A stretch of DNA of 64,000 nucleotides from Novosphingobium sp. SG751A (GTDB lineage: Bacteria > Pseudomonadota > Alphaproteobacteria > Sphingomonadales > Sphingomonadaceae), in contig NZ_JABGCB010000005.1 of assembly GCF_013149295.1 (NCBI RefSeq), positions 124,001-188,000 of the forward strand, given 5' to 3'. Below, in pieces: positions 42,268 to 52,593 of the stretch. Numbering within the stretch: the stretch's first letter is position 1; every line of letters begins with the position of its first letter. A model generated the notes under the pieces. The model saw only the letters and a program-made list of their open reading frames with translations, searched no databases and had not been told where the DNA came from. Both the position numbers and the translations under genes were made by a program.

Positions 42268-44784
42268 ATGAGTGAGCGTTTCGATTCCAGTGTTGCCGAT
42301 GGCAAGTGGCAACGCGTGTGGGACGAGAAGCAGAGCTTCCGGGCCGATGACAAGAGCGACAAGCCGCGTTCCTATGTCCTGGAAATGTTTCCCTATCCAT
42401 CGGGACGTATCCATATCGGCCATGTGCGCAATTACACGATGGGCGATGTGCTGGCCCGTTATAAGAAGATGCAGGGCTTTGAAGTGCTGCATCCGATGGG
42501 CTGGGACGCGTTCGGCATGCCCGCCGAAAATGCCGCGATGGAAAAGGGCGTTCACCCCGGCGGATGGACCCGCGACAATATCGCCAACATGAAGGCGCAG
42601 TTGAAGCGCCTTGGCTTCGCGCTCGACTGGAGCCGCGAACTGGCGACCTGCGAGCCGGAATATTACGGTCAGGAACAGTCGCTGTTTGTCGATCTCTATG
42701 CGGCGGGCCTTGTTTATCGCAAGGAATCGACCGTCAATTGGGATCCGGTCGACAACACTGTTCTGGCCAATGAGCAGGTGATCGACGGGCGCGGCTGGCG
42801 TTCGGGCGCGCTGGTGGAAAAGCGCAAGCTCAACCAGTGGTTTTTGAAGATCACCGACTTTGCCGACGAATTGCTCGAGGGTCTGGGCGCGCTTGAGCAT
42901 TGGCCCGAAAAGGTCAAGCTGATGCAGGAAAACTGGATCGGCAAGTCGCAGGGGTTGCAGTTCAAGTTTAGCGGCGATGCCGAGATTGAGGTCTATTCGA
43001 CCCGCCCGGACACTTTGTTCGGCGCCAGCTTTGTCGCCATCGCCGCCGATCATCCGATCGCGCAGAAGCTGGCCGCCGAGCGCGCCGAGGTTGCCGATTT
43101 CATCGCGCTGTGCAAGCAGGGCGGGACCACGGCGGCGGAATTGGAAACGGCGGAAAAGCTGGGCTTTGACACCGGCCTGCGCGTGGCGCATCCGTTGGAC
43201 GCGGAATGGCAATTGCCGGTCTATATCGCCAATTTCGTGCTGATGGATTATGGTACGGGCGCAGTCTTCGGCTGCCCCGCGCATGACCAGCGCGATATTG
43301 ATTTTGCGCGCAAATATGGCCTGCCCGTTACCCGCGTGGTGGCTGATGGCGAGAATACCGCGCCCGTTTTCGAGGGGGACGAGGCCTACACCGGCGCGGG
43401 CACTCTGGTGAACTCGCAATTCCTCAACGGCATGGAAGTCGAGGCCGCCAAAGCCGCCGTCATCGCCAAGGCCGAAGCCGAAGGCTGGGGCGAGGGCAAG
43501 ACCGTGTGGCGTCTGCGCGACTGGGGCGTTTCGCGCCAGCGCTATTGGGGCACGCCGATCCCCTTCATCCATTGCGAGGTCTGCGGCGTGGTGCCGGTGC
43601 CCAAGAAGCACCTGCCCGTGACCCTGCCCGAAGATGTGACCTTTGACGTGCCCGGCAACCCGCTGGACCGCCATCCGACGTGGAAGCATGTCGATTGCCC
43701 GCAATGCGGCCATGCCGCGCGGCGCGAGACGGATACGCTGGACACGTTCGTCGACAGCTCGTGGTATTTCCTGCGTTTCGCCAGCCAGCCTGACGATGCG
43801 CCGTTCGATCCGGCGGAAATCGCGCGCTGGCTGCCGGTGGGGCAGTATATTGGCGGGATCGAACATGCGATCCTCCACCTGCTCTATGCTCGCTTCTGGA
43901 CCCGCGCTCTGGCCCGTATCGGCAAGATCGATGTGACCGAGCCTTTCGCCAGCCTGTTTACGCAGGGCATGGTGACGCATGAGACATACAGCCGCGTCGA
44001 TCCCGGCAATGGTCAGCCGATCTGGTTTGCGCCCAGCGATGTCGAGCGCACCAGCGAAGGCGGGACGCTGAAGGCCGATGGCGCGCCGGTGGACATTGGC
44101 CGCGTCATCAAGATGTCGAAGTCCAAGAAGAACGTCGTGGACCCCGACGAGATCGTCGAGACTTACGGCGCCGATGCGATCCGCTGGTTCATGCTGTCCG
44201 ACAGCCCGCCCGAGCGCGATCTGCCGTGGAGCGAGGCTGGCATCGAGGGCTGCGCGCGCTTTGTGCAGCGTTTGTGGCGCCTGTTCGCGCAATATGATGC
44301 CGCCGCGACTGGCGAGGACAAGGCCGTGGACCGCAAGGCCCATCAGACCGTCCATGCCATCGCCGCCGACATTGAGGCGCTCAGCTTCAACAAGGCCGTG
44401 GCGCGCATTTACGAATTGACCGGCGTTGTCGAAAAGGCCGCGCCCAGCGCCAGCCGCAGCGCCGCGATTAAGGCGGTCCTGCTGCTGATCGCGCCGATGA
44501 TGCCGCATCTGGCCGAGGAAGCATGGGCCACCATTGGTGATGATCTGATCGCCGAAGCCGCATGGCCCGCTGTCGATCCGGCGCTGCTGGTCGATGATGA
44601 GGTGACCATTGCGGTTCAGGTCAAGGGCAAGCTGCGTGACACGCTGACCGTGGCCAAGGGGACCGCGAAAGAAGAACTGGAAGCGCTGGCTTTGGCCTCG
44701 GAAAAGGTGCAGCGTGCGCTCGAGGGCGCCGCAATCAAGAAGGTGATCGTGGTGCCTGATCGCCTCGTCAATCTGGTGGTCTGA
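42268..44784 (+). CDS. leuS: leucyl-tRNA synthetase
   Basis: An 838-residue class I aminoacyl-tRNA synthetase. The HIGH-type motif is [17 protein letters not shown] and the KMSKS motif is [17 protein letters not shown]. The CP1 editing insertion lies between (about residues 220-420) and ends before GSQRYWGTP-type segment [20 protein letters not shown] zinc-ribbon-like CVVP/CPQCG pair is visible ([19 protein letters not shown]). C-terminal anticodon-binding domain present; total length is in the normal bacterial range. It begins a cotranscribed group with lptE and holA. Confidence 0.98.
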   Translation: MSERFDSSVADGKWQRVWDEKQSFRADDKSDKPRSYVLEMFPYPSGRIHIGHVRNYTMGDVLARYKKMQGFEVLHPMGWDAFGMPAENAAMEKGVHPGGWTRDNIANMKAQLKRLGFALDWSRELATCEPEYYGQEQSLFVDLYAAGLVYRKESTVNWDPVDNTVLANEQVIDGRGWRSGALVEKRKLNQWFLKITDFADELLEGLGALEHWPEKVKLMQENWIGKSQGLQFKFSGDAEIEVYSTRPDTLFGASFVAIAADHPIAQKLAAERAEVADFIALCKQGGTTAAELETAEKLGFDTGLRVAHPLDAEWQLPVYIANFVLMDYGTGAVFGCPAHDQRDIDFARKYGLPVTRVVADGENTAPVFEGDEAYTGAGTLVNSQFLNGMEVEAAKAAVIAKAEAEGWGEGKTVWRLRDWGVSRQRYWGTPIPFIHCEVCGVVPVPKKHLPVTLPEDVTFDVPGNPLDRHPTWKHVDCPQCGHAARRETDTLDTFVDSSWYFLRFASQPDDAPFDPAEIARWLPVGQYIGGIEHAILHLLYARFWTRALARIGKIDVTEPFASLFTQGMVTHETYSRVDPGNGQPIWFAPSDVERTSEGGTLKADGAPVDIGRVIKMSKSKKNVVDPDEIVETYGADAIRWFMLSDSPPERDLPWSEAGIEGCARFVQRLWRLFAQYDAAATGEDKAVDRKAHQTVHAIAADIEALSFNKAVARIYELTGVVEKAAPSASRSAAIKAVLLLIAPMMPHLAEEAWATIGDDLIAEAAWPAVDPALLVDDEVTIAVQVKGKLRDTLTVAKGTAKEELEALALASEKVQRALEGAAIKKVIVVPDRLVNLVV

Positions 44785-44786
44785 TT

Positions 44787-45287
44787 ATGCGTCGATTCCT
44801 GCCTCTGTGTGCTTTGGCCATGCTGCCCGCCTTGCAGGGCTGCGCCTTGCAGCCGCTCTATGCGGGCGGGGCGCAGGCCGGCGTGGCGCAGGGGCTGGGG
44901 TCGATCTCGGTTTCGCCCATTCAGGGCAAGGCCGGGTGGCTGATGCATAATGCGCTGGTCGATCAACTGGGCACCCCGCCTGAGGGGGGCACGCCGCGCT
45001 ATCGGCTGGAGGTGCGGCTGGACGATCAGTTGCTCGGTCTGGGCCTGCTCTCGAACAATACGGTGGGGCGTGAGCGGCGTATCCTGCGCGCGCGCTATCA
45101 GTTGATCGATGCGGCCAGCGGGGCGATCCTGCTGGACGCTACGGCGGGTTCGGATGCGGGCATGGATGTGGTTTCGTCCGAATATGCCACAGTGGCGGCC
45201 GAGCAGACCGCGTTGGAGAACCTGACGCGCGTTGTTGCAGGGCGAATCGTAACCAATTTGGCCGTTAAGCTGCGCGCGAGGCAATGA
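44787..45287 (+). CDS. lptE: LPS-assembly lipoprotein LptE
   Basis: A 166-residue protein starting two bases after leuS. Lipobox: ALQGCALQPLYAGG, with the Cys as lipidation site. The following region is the LptE pattern (GVAQGLGSISVSPIQGKAGW, DQLLGLGLLSNNTVGRERRILRARYQL). With LptD it forms the outer-membrane gate that inserts lipopolysaccharide. Gene order leuS-lptE-holA is conserved in many proteobacteria and supports the call. It overlaps holA by four bases (ATGA at 45284-45287). Confidence in function is high by context, moderate by sequence alone. Confidence 0.9.
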   Translation: MRRFLPLCALAMLPALQGCALQPLYAGGAQAGVAQGLGSISVSPIQGKAGWLMHNALVDQLGTPPEGGTPRYRLEVRLDDQLLGLGLLSNNTVGRERRILRARYQLIDAASGAILLDATAGSDAGMDVVSSEYATVAAEQTALENLTRVVAGRIVTNLAVKLRARQ

Positions 45288-46315
45288 AAGCCACCCAGCG
45301 CGACTTCGTCAACCTTGCGCCACGGGCGGCGCAGACCATGCGCGTCTTCTTCCTTTGCGGCACCGATGACGCCAGCGTGCAGGATGCGGCCTTTCGCATC
45401 GCCTCCTTGCTGCCCGACGCGGGCGAGCGGGTGGAGTTTACCGGGGCCGAGCTGAAGCGCGACCCGGTGCGGCTGGGCGATGAGGCGCGCTCGACATCCT
45501 TGTTTGGCGATACGCGCCATATCTGGGTGCGCTGTTCGGGCGACGAGGCGCATGATGCGGTCGAAAACCTGATCTCGAGCGACGTGGCACCCTGTCCGGT
45601 CATCATTCAGGCCGCCAATGCCAGCGACAAGTCGCGCACGGCCAAGCTGCTGGAAAAGCGCGATGATGCGTTGGTGGCGATGTTCTATCCGCCCGATCTG
45701 GCCTCGGTCACGGCTTCAGTGCGCCAGATGGCCGATGCGGCCGGGGCGCCGATGGACCGCGAGTTGGCCCAGCGTATTGCGGCTGCGGTAGGATTGGATA
45801 CGCGCCTGGCGGCCTCTGAAGTTACCAAGTTGGCGCTTTATCTGGATGCCACCCCCGAAAGGCCGCGTCCGGCCTCGCTGGAGGCCTTCGAGGCGGTGGG
45901 GGCCAAAACCGAAGAGGATGGTTTTACCACATTGGTGAATACTGTCCTGAATGGGGACAGCGGCAGGCTGAAGGCTGAGTTGCGCCGTATGGCTGAACTG
46001 GAGCTTAACCCGGTTGGCCTGCTGCTCGCTTTTGAGCGGCGTGTTGCCCAATTGGCACAATTGGCCGGACGACTCGGAACCAACCCGGATATTTCCGCCT
46101 TTATGGAGGGCGAAAAGGCATCAAGACGGGTTTTTTTCAAGGATGTTCCGGACCTTAGCCGCCAGTTGCGGATCTGGCGCGGTCGCCCCCTTGCCCGACT
46201 CGCCCAGCGCCTGATGGCCCTCCATCGCAGCCTGATGGTCAATAACCAGACAGCAGAATTGCTGCTTGCTCAAGAGCTTGCGGAAATTGCCCGCTATGCC
46301 AAATCCCGTTGCTAG
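45284..46315 (+). CDS. holA: DNA polymerase III delta subunit
   Basis: A 343-residue clamp-loader subunit. The N-terminal part (RVFFLCGTDDASVQDAAFRI) and later segments (TRHIWVRCSGDEAHD, FEAVGAKTEEDGFTTLVNTVLNGD, LNPVGLLLAFERRVAQLAQLAG) match the HolA family. Its fold is AAA+-like without an ATP-binding P-loop, as expected for delta. It opens the beta clamp in the loader complex. Its ATG overlaps the lptE stop. The C-terminal residues follow an ordinary stop; next comes a 190-base gap before the EPS cluster, in which a GCTGCA-A-TGCAGC palindrome (46386-46398) is seen. Confidence 0.93.
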   Translation: MKATQRDFVNLAPRAAQTMRVFFLCGTDDASVQDAAFRIASLLPDAGERVEFTGAELKRDPVRLGDEARSTSLFGDTRHIWVRCSGDEAHDAVENLISSDVAPCPVIIQAANASDKSRTAKLLEKRDDALVAMFYPPDLASVTASVRQMADAAGAPMDRELAQRIAAAVGLDTRLAASEVTKLALYLDATPERPRPASLEAFEAVGAKTEEDGFTTLVNTVLNGDSGRLKAELRRMAELELNPVGLLLAFERRVAQLAQLAGRLGTNPDISAFMEGEKASRRVFFKDVPDLSRQLRIWRGRPLARLAQRLMALHRSLMVNNQTAELLLAQELAEIARYAKSRC

Positions 46316-46502
46316 ACGCTGTTTTGTTTAACCTTTTCGGAAAACATTAGAGATCCGAGTTAAGGTTGAATGAATTTTTAATTTTGCTGCAATGCAGCGG
46401 CGTGTTAGTGCTTTTACTAGGGTGACAAGACCGGAAGTGTTAGGGCCTAGCGCTCGTCACGAACCGGCGTTGATGCGGCAAAGTTAGCAGGGTGGAGCAA
46501 GC

Positions 46503-47915
46503 ATGAACGCGCCAGTAGCACGTGTGTCCGGTTCGTTGCGTAAACGGGCCAAGGCAAGAGCAAAAGCATTGCGTATGCCGCTGATGCCTTCGTTGCAGCA
46601 GCGTCGTCTTCAATGCTACCTGGCATTTATGCTGGGTGATGTTCTGGCGATCTTCGCCGGATTTGCGATTGCAGGTTATTTGCGCGCCGAAACTTTCACC
46701 GGCGCCACGGTGATGCTGTCGCAGCTGGTGCTGCCGGTCTATCTGACCATTGCGCTGTATAACGACGCCTATTCCATCGAATCCCTGCGCAGCACCAGCC
46801 ATAGCGCGACCCGCTCTTTGCTGGCGCTGGGCCTGTCGGCGGCAACGGTTACCTTTGTAACCTTTTATGCGCGCTCGACCGACAATTATTCGCGCATGGT
46901 GTTTACCATTGGCGTGGTGGTATCGGCGCTGTTCGTGCTGGTCAACCGCGTGGCGATGCGGCGTTTTGTGCGCTGGCGCTGCGGTGTGTCCGTGATCAAC
47001 CAGTTGGTGATCGACGATGGCGGGCCCGATATTACCCTGCACGGCGCTTTTCACGTTTCGGCGCAGAGCTTTGCTTTGGCCCCGGTGCTGGATGATCCCC
47101 ATGCGCTGGACCGGATCGGGATGATTATCCGCAATGCCGATCGCGTGGTGATCAGTTCGGTGCCTGAACGGCGCGCGAACTGGTCGATCATTCTCAAGGG
47201 CGCGAATGTCGCGGGCGAGGTGGTCGATGACACCGTGCTCGAACTCTCGGCGCAGGGCGCGCGGATCGCCAATGGGCATGGGCTGCTGCTGGTTTCGGTG
47301 GGGCCGATGGGCCTGCGCGACAGATTGCAGAAGCGGATGCTTGACGCCTTTGTCGCCGGTTCGGCTTTGTTTTTGCTGTCTCCGATCCTGTTGCTCGTCG
47401 CGCTGGCGATCAAGCTGGAGGATGGCGGGCCAGTCTTTTTCATCCAGCGTCGCGTGGGTCGGGGCAATCGCTTCTTTCCGATCTTCAAGTTCCGCAGCAT
47501 GAGCGTGAATAAGATCGGCCGGAACGGGACCCAGTCGGCAGCCAAGGACGACAAGCGGATTACGCGCGTCGGAAAGATCATCCGTTCGACCAGCATTGAT
47601 GAATTACCGCAACTTATCAACGTTCTGCGTGGTGATATGAGCCTTGTTGGCCCGCGCCCGCACGCCACTGGCTCGATGGCCGGGGGTAAGTTGTTCTGGG
47701 AAGTCGATCCGCGCTATTGGGAGCGTCATGCCCTCAAGCCTGGTCTGACGGGGCTGGCCCAGATTCGCGGTTATCGCGGGGCGACCGACCGCGAGGAGGA
47801 TTTGACCGACCGGCTCTATGCCGATCTGGAATATCTCCATGGATGGTCGCTGTGGCGCGACATCTGGATCATGTTGATGACGCTTCGCGTGGTCGTCCAC
47901 TCAAGGGCGTTTTAA
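46503..47915 (+). CDS. polyprenyl-phosphate sugar-1-phosphate transferase (EPS initiating enzyme)
   Basis: A 470-residue membrane enzyme. Residues about 35-140 contain several hydrophobic segments; the C-terminal part has the bacterial sugar transferase pattern: FIQRRVGRGNRFFPIFKFRSM, then SIDELPQLINVLRGDMSLVGPRPHA and GLTGLAQIRGYRG. It transfers a hexose phosphate from a nucleotide sugar to undecaprenyl phosphate, starting a repeat unit. The architecture resembles SpsB/GelB of the Sphingomonas sphingan clusters. It is the first gene of the polysaccharide island, after a 187-base gap behind holA. The sugar it transfers (often glucose in sphingans) is inferred, consistent with galU nearby. Confidence 0.9.
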   Translation: MNAPVARVSGSLRKRAKARAKALRMPLMPSLQQRRLQCYLAFMLGDVLAIFAGFAIAGYLRAETFTGATVMLSQLVLPVYLTIALYNDAYSIESLRSTSHSATRSLLALGLSAATVTFVTFYARSTDNYSRMVFTIGVVVSALFVLVNRVAMRRFVRWRCGVSVINQLVIDDGGPDITLHGAFHVSAQSFALAPVLDDPHALDRIGMIIRNADRVVISSVPERRANWSIILKGANVAGEVVDDTVLELSAQGARIANGHGLLLVSVGPMGLRDRLQKRMLDAFVAGSALFLLSPILLLVALAIKLEDGGPVFFIQRRVGRGNRFFPIFKFRSMSVNKIGRNGTQSAAKDDKRITRVGKIIRSTSIDELPQLINVLRGDMSLVGPRPHATGSMAGGKLFWEVDPRYWERHALKPGLTGLAQIRGYRGATDREEDLTDRLYADLEYLHGWSLWRDIWIMLMTLRVVVHSRAF

Positions 47916-48079
47916 CTTACTGGCTAATGTACCAAGTGGGTTTGAAACCTGTTCATAAACCTTTGCGGTGCATGGCGGCGCCGTGAATCTGGAAAAGTGC
48001 GTTTCCGGTTGCCTGCCCTGCGTTAAACTGCGTTGAATGGTGGCCGCTCGCGCTGGACTCGGAAAGACATACCGTGTAG

Positions 48080-48091
48080 TTACCTAGGTAA
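48080..48091. promoter_or_regulatory. TTACCTAGGTAA palindrome in the 47916-48255 gap
   Basis: The 340-base gap between the sugar transferase and the polymerase/ligase gene has no coding frame. It holds this perfect 12-base palindrome in an A/T-rich patch (TTACCTAGGTAATATA), which could be a regulator site and overlaps a TAATAT -10-like hexamer. Nothing else clear was seen in the gap. Confidence 0.4.
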
Positions 48092-48255
48092 TATATCGGT
48101 TTATCCCAGTAGCGGGAGTTGGTGATGTGACGGGGTCTTCGGCATCCTCCGCAAAGGGGCAAAAGCTTTATTACGCGACTTTAACGCCGCGTCGATTGGC
48201 TGGAGGACCGGTTGGTTCCAGTCGCCTGCTGTCCGCTTTCGCGGGGGAGTGATTG

Positions 48256-49626
48256 GTGCGAAGTCTCCTCGTTAATCAAGGCAGCGCCACGTTTCTTGCC
48301 ATGGCCAGTCTGGCCGTGCTGATGCTGGCCGGCGGCGGGGGCGATGCGGCACCCGCTTTGGCCGGATTGGTTCAGGCTATCGTTGCTGTGCTGGCCATTG
48401 CGCGGCTGTTGGCGCCCTCGCGCTATCATGTGTCGCCGCCGCGCACGGCTTATGTTGTGGCCGGTCTGGCGATTGCTTTGCCGGTGCTGCAACTGGTGCC
48501 TTTGCCGCCTTCGATCTGGCATGCTTTGCCGGGCCGTGAATTGACGCTGGCGACGCTGCAACTGGTGGGGGCCGGGGATAGTTGGCGCCCGGTGAGCCTT
48601 TATCCATTCGAAACGCTTGCAGTTTTGACTACACTGGCGCCCGCCGCGATCATGTTGCTGATGGCCACTTCGATCGGCGCTTCGGGGCGGCTGTTGCTGT
48701 TGATCCTGATCGTGTTTGTGGCTTTGCTGGCTCTTGCCGTGGGCGCGATGCAGGTTTCGGGCGCTGAAGGGAATCCATTTAGGTTCTATAGCTCAAGCTC
48801 AAATCTCCTGAACGGTTTTCAGTCGAACCGCAGCGGACAGGCCGATATTTTCCTGATCGCCATCGTCTGTGTCGGCGGCATCACCCGTGAGCTTTATCCC
48901 AAGGCGGCGATTTCGGGGCGACGCTGGCGCTTTTTGCTGCTGAACGGCACGGCGGGTCTGCTTTTTGCGCTGGCTGTGGTGTTGACGCGGTCGCGTTTCG
49001 GCATGGTCATGGTGCCTTTTGCGCTGTTGTTTCAACTGGCTTTTCTGCGTCCCGCGCTGGGCATGTCGCAAAGGGCCTTCGCCGGTCTGGTCGCCTTGCT
49101 GCTGGCTGCGGGCGGAGCGGCGCTGGCGCTGCTGGCCACCATTCCCAAGGTTGCGGAATCGCTCGGCCGCTTTTTGACGAAGACGGAGCTGCGTCCCGAA
49201 ATCTGGAAGGACACGCTCTATCTCATCGACAAATATTCGCCCTGGGGCACCGGTATGGGCACGTTCGAGCCGGTGTTTCAGCTTGATGAGCGGCTGGACT
49301 GGCTGACCTTTCGGATCGTCAATCGCGCGCATTGCGATTTTCTTGAACTTTATCTCGAAGGCGGCGTGCCCGCTGCCATAATTCTGAGCGTTATCGTCGC
49401 TATTGTGATCGTCGCGGCGGTCAAAGCGCTGCGCAAATCCTCGGCTCCCGGCCGTTGGCAGGTATGGTGTGCCGTTTGGGGACTGTTCCTGATTGGGGCG
49501 CATTCGGTCTTTGACTACCCATTACGCTCCATGTCGCTCGAAGCTATATTCGCCGTTCTTGTCGCGATCATTCTTGGCGGTGCGCGACGGACTGTTTCTC
49601 GTTCCGAAATGGAAGTGCATGTATGA
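48256..49626 (+). CDS. O-antigen ligase / Wzy-type polymerase family protein
   Basis: A 456-residue protein with about 11 hydrophobic segments and one large periplasmic loop containing the Wzy_C pattern: RSRFGMVMVPFALLFQLAF, then SPWGTGMGTFEPVFQ and AHCDFLELYLEGG. It should polymerise or attach repeat units at the periplasmic face, like SpsG-type polymerase in sphingan clusters. GTG 48256 is used, six bases after a GGGGGAG ribosome site; a TTG at 48253 is too close. Its stop overlaps the next gene (ATGA at 49623). The cluster context makes polymerase the better reading than LPS ligase, but sequence alone does not decide. Confidence 0.85.
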   Translation: MRSLLVNQGSATFLAMASLAVLMLAGGGGDAAPALAGLVQAIVAVLAIARLLAPSRYHVSPPRTAYVVAGLAIALPVLQLVPLPPSIWHALPGRELTLATLQLVGAGDSWRPVSLYPFETLAVLTTLAPAAIMLLMATSIGASGRLLLLILIVFVALLALAVGAMQVSGAEGNPFRFYSSSSNLLNGFQSNRSGQADIFLIAIVCVGGITRELYPKAAISGRRWRFLLLNGTAGLLFALAVVLTRSRFGMVMVPFALLFQLAFLRPALGMSQRAFAGLVALLLAAGGAALALLATIPKVAESLGRFLTKTELRPEIWKDTLYLIDKYSPWGTGMGTFEPVFQLDERLDWLTFRIVNRAHCDFLELYLEGGVPAAIILSVIVAIVIVAAVKALRKSSAPGRWQVWCAVWGLFLIGAHSVFDYPLRSMSLEAIFAVLVAIILGGARRTVSRSEMEVHV

Positions 49627-50321
49627 AGATGATGGGGCGCGGTGCGATTGTGGTGGGGGTGGCGCTCGGTCTGGCCGGCTGCGGCACGGTCCGTCCGAAC
49701 TCGAACATTCCTCATGGGGATGCCGCCTACAAGCTGATCCCGGCCGTCGAGAACGGCAACGACCTGGGCGCTATTCAGCCCGGTGATCGTCTGTCGATCC
49801 GCGTGGTGGGCGAACCCGATATTTCGGGCGAGCAATATTGGGTGGATGGCGCGGGCCGCGTACAGATGCCGCTGGTGGGCGAATTCACGGTGGTCGGGCG
49901 CAACACCCAATCGGTTCGTGAAGAGATCGAAAAGCGGTTGGCGGTGGCCTATATCCGCAACCCTCTGGTTTCCATCAGCATTGTCGAGCATGCCAAATTC
50001 GGCCTGACAGTTGAAGGCGAAGTGCAGCGGGCGGGGCGCTTCGAAGCCTCTCCGGGCATGACCCTGCTGGGCGCGATCGCGCAGGCGGGCAGCACGAGCA
50101 AGGATGCCAAGCTCAACGAAGTCTATCTGTTCCGCGAAAGAGGCGAGCAGAAGATCGGCGCCCGTTTCGATCTGACCTCCATTCGCAGCGGCCGGAGCCC
50201 CGATCCGCAGATCCAGCCCGGCGACGTGGTGGTGGTCGGCCGTTCGGCTCTGAAGGGCACCTGGCATGAATTCCTTGCCGCGGCGCCTTTTGCCAACGTC
50301 TATTACAATTTGGCTCGGTGA
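49623..50321 (+). CDS. polysaccharide export protein, Wza/SpsD family lipoprotein
   Basis: A 232-residue lipoprotein (lipobox ALGLAGC). Poly_export domain is visible: AIQPGDRLSIRVVGEPDISGEQYWVDGAGRVQMPLVGEFTV and GRNTQSVREEIEKRLAVAYIRNP, followed by one SLBB-like repeat (FGLTVEGEVQRAGRFEASPG). It forms, by analogy, an outer-membrane polymer channel cooperating with the Wzc-like kinase encoded next. It is shorter than E. coli Wza, which is usual for this group. It overlaps the polymerase gene by four bases and is 34 bases before the kinase gene. Confidence 0.9.
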   Translation: MKMMGRGAIVVGVALGLAGCGTVRPNSNIPHGDAAYKLIPAVENGNDLGAIQPGDRLSIRVVGEPDISGEQYWVDGAGRVQMPLVGEFTVVGRNTQSVREEIEKRLAVAYIRNPLVSISIVEHAKFGLTVEGEVQRAGRFEASPGMTLLGAIAQAGSTSKDAKLNEVYLFRERGEQKIGARFDLTSIRSGRSPDPQIQPGDVVVVGRSALKGTWHEFLAAAPFANVYYNLAR

Positions 50322-50355
50322 ATCCTTTCCCGATTGACCCCAAGCATCAGGATAC

Positions 50356-52569
50356 TTGACCTTGTCGACAGTTGCTCCAACCGAAAATTTGGATCAGGAA
50401 AACCCTCTGGCTCCCTCCGGAGGCGGTCTTAATTTTCGCTACATCTATGCGGTGCTGCGCGCAAATCTTGTGCTTGTCGTGTCGCTGTTCTTCGGGTCAT
50501 TGCTGATCTCGATCCTGGTCACGCTGCTGCAGACGCCTTTGTATATCGCGCGCAGCACGGTTCAGATCAACAACAGCACCAGCCGCGTTCTGTCCAAGGA
50601 CAATGACGAGGGGCAGGGCGAAGATGCCAGCGCGATGCAGGACACCGATCGCTATCTCAAAACGCAGATGGAGATCCTCAAGAGCCGGTCGCTGGCGCTG
50701 CGGGTTGCCGATGCGCTCAAGCTGGTGGACAATCCGGCTTTTTACGAGGCCATGCGCACCAAGCCCAATCCGGCCGGTGTTGCGCGTACGCAGGCTTCGC
50801 TGCGCGCGGCCGGGCTGCTGATCAAGGGGCTGGACGTGACCATCCCGCGCGACAGCCGTATCGCGACGATCTCGTTTGAATCGGCCGATCCCGCCCTGTC
50901 CGCCAAGATCGCCAACGCCTATGCCAGCGAATTCATCCAGTCCAGCCTTCAGCGCAAGTTTGAAAGCTCGGGTTATGCGCGTGAATTTCTGGCCCGCCAG
51001 CTGGTCGAGGTGAAGGACAAGTTCGAACAGTCGGAACGCGCGCTCAACGGCTATGCCCGTTCGGCCGGTCTGATCCGTTCGAGCAGCGATGTCGGGGGCG
51101 GCACGCAGGGCGCCGGTTCGGGCCCCTCGGTGATCGGGGCCAGCCTTAACCAGTTCAACCAGTCGGCCAACGAAGCCAAGACCCGCCGCATTGCTGCTGA
51201 ATCGCGCTGGCGTGCGATCAATTCGGGGCCGCTGCTCAACGCCACCGAGGTGGTGACCAATGCGGCGGTGTCCAACCTGCTGACCCAGCGCGCCACCGCG
51301 CTGGCCGCGCTCGAGGAAGAGCGCGCCCGCCACCTTGACGGCTATCCCACGGTTGCGGCCAAGCAGGCCCAGCTGCAGGCGCTCAACAGCCAGATCCAGA
51401 CGCTGGCCAACAATGTGCGCAATGCGATCAAGTCGGAATATGAAGCCGCGATCAAGGCCGAAACCGAGCTGAGCGGACAGGTGGACCGCCTGAAGGCCGA
51501 CACCCTGAACGAACAGGACCGCACGGTTCAGTACAATCTGCTTCAGCATGAAGTACAGACCAACCGCGAATTGTACGACGGCCTGCTCCAGCGCTATAAG
51601 GAGCTGAACGCTTCGGCCGGGATCAGCACCTCGAACATTTCGGTGATCGACACGGCCCAGGCCCCCGGTCGTCCCAGCTCTCCTGATATTCTCAAGAACC
51701 TGCTCTACGGCTTTGCGGGCAGCCTTGTGCTGACGGCGATGGTTCTGTTCATTAAGGAACAGTTCGATGACTCGGTCCGCATCCCCGAGGATGTGGAAAC
51801 CAAGCTGGCCATTCCGCTGCTGGGCGTGGTTCCCGTGTCGAGCAGCAACAATCCCGTGCTGGAACTGGACGATCCCAAGTCCCAGATTTCCGAGGCGTAT
51901 AACTCCTTGCGCGGCTCGCTGCTCTTTGCGACCCAGCATGGTCTGCCCAGGCTGTTCATGATCACCAGCGCCCAGCCCGCTGAAGGCAAGAGCACCAGCA
52001 GCTATGCCACTGCGCTGACGCTGGCCCGCATGAAGAAGAAGGTGCTGCTGATCGACGCCGACTTGCGGCGCCCTTCGCAGCACCGCTTGATCGATTACGA
52101 CAATACCAAAGGTCTGTCGGACGTGCTGACTTCCCAGTCTTCGATGGCCGATCTGGCCCAGCCGACTGATCAGCCGGGGCTCTTCATGCTGACCTCGGGG
52201 CCGATTCCGCCCAGCCCGACCGAAATGCTCTCCAGCATGCGGATGCGCGAGGCGCTTGAAGAGGCCAAGAAGGACTTTGACGTCATCCTGATCGACTCCC
52301 CGCCGGTGCTGGGTCTGGCCGACGCGCCGATGATCGCGGCCATCGTCGAGGGTGTGGTCTTCATCGTCGAATCCGACCGCAGCCGTCACGGTTCGCTCAA
52401 GACTTCGCTGCGCCGCCTGCGCGCGGTGCGCAGCAACATCCTGGGCGGCGTACTGACCAAGTTCGACCCGCTCAAGAGCGGAAGCCGCTACTCGTCCTAT
52501 TATGGCTATGAATATTACCAGTATCAGTATGGCTATTCGGTCGGCAACGATCGGGACAAGAAGCGGTAA
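50356..52569 (+). CDS. polysaccharide co-polymerase with tyrosine autokinase domain (Wzc-like)
   Basis: A 737-residue fused protein. N-terminal Wzz-type region with two membrane segments: one near residue 35-55 (VLVVSLFFGSLLISILVTLL) and one around 455-475, with a long coiled-coil periplasmic part between. The C-terminal BY-kinase has a Walker A in AQPAEGKSTSSYATAL, Walker A' in KVLLIDADLRRPS and Walker B in DVILIDSPPVLGLAD, and ends in a Tyr cluster (nine Tyr in SRYSSYYGYEYYQYQYGYS) for autophosphorylation. It controls chain length and export. In sphingan clusters these parts are separate spsC and spsE; here they are one protein. Start is a TTG (50356, or 50362); no ATG is available. Confidence 0.93.
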   Translation: MTLSTVAPTENLDQENPLAPSGGGLNFRYIYAVLRANLVLVVSLFFGSLLISILVTLLQTPLYIARSTVQINNSTSRVLSKDNDEGQGEDASAMQDTDRYLKTQMEILKSRSLALRVADALKLVDNPAFYEAMRTKPNPAGVARTQASLRAAGLLIKGLDVTIPRDSRIATISFESADPALSAKIANAYASEFIQSSLQRKFESSGYAREFLARQLVEVKDKFEQSERALNGYARSAGLIRSSSDVGGGTQGAGSGPSVIGASLNQFNQSANEAKTRRIAAESRWRAINSGPLLNATEVVTNAAVSNLLTQRATALAALEEERARHLDGYPTVAAKQAQLQALNSQIQTLANNVRNAIKSEYEAAIKAETELSGQVDRLKADTLNEQDRTVQYNLLQHEVQTNRELYDGLLQRYKELNASAGISTSNISVIDTAQAPGRPSSPDILKNLLYGFAGSLVLTAMVLFIKEQFDDSVRIPEDVETKLAIPLLGVVPVSSSNNPVLELDDPKSQISEAYNSLRGSLLFATQHGLPRLFMITSAQPAEGKSTSSYATALTLARMKKKVLLIDADLRRPSQHRLIDYDNTKGLSDVLTSQSSMADLAQPTDQPGLFMLTSGPIPPSPTEMLSSMRMREALEEAKKDFDVILIDSPPVLGLADAPMIAAIVEGVVFIVESDRSRHGSLKTSLRRLRAVRSNILGGVLTKFDPLKSGSRYSSYYGYEYYQYQYGYSVGNDRDKKR

Positions 52570-52593
52570 GCGCGAATAGGTAGGGGACTTGCG

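Noticed and set aside
42190..44508. A 772-codon minus-strand open frame
   Set aside because: Antisense to leuS throughout, with shadow composition.
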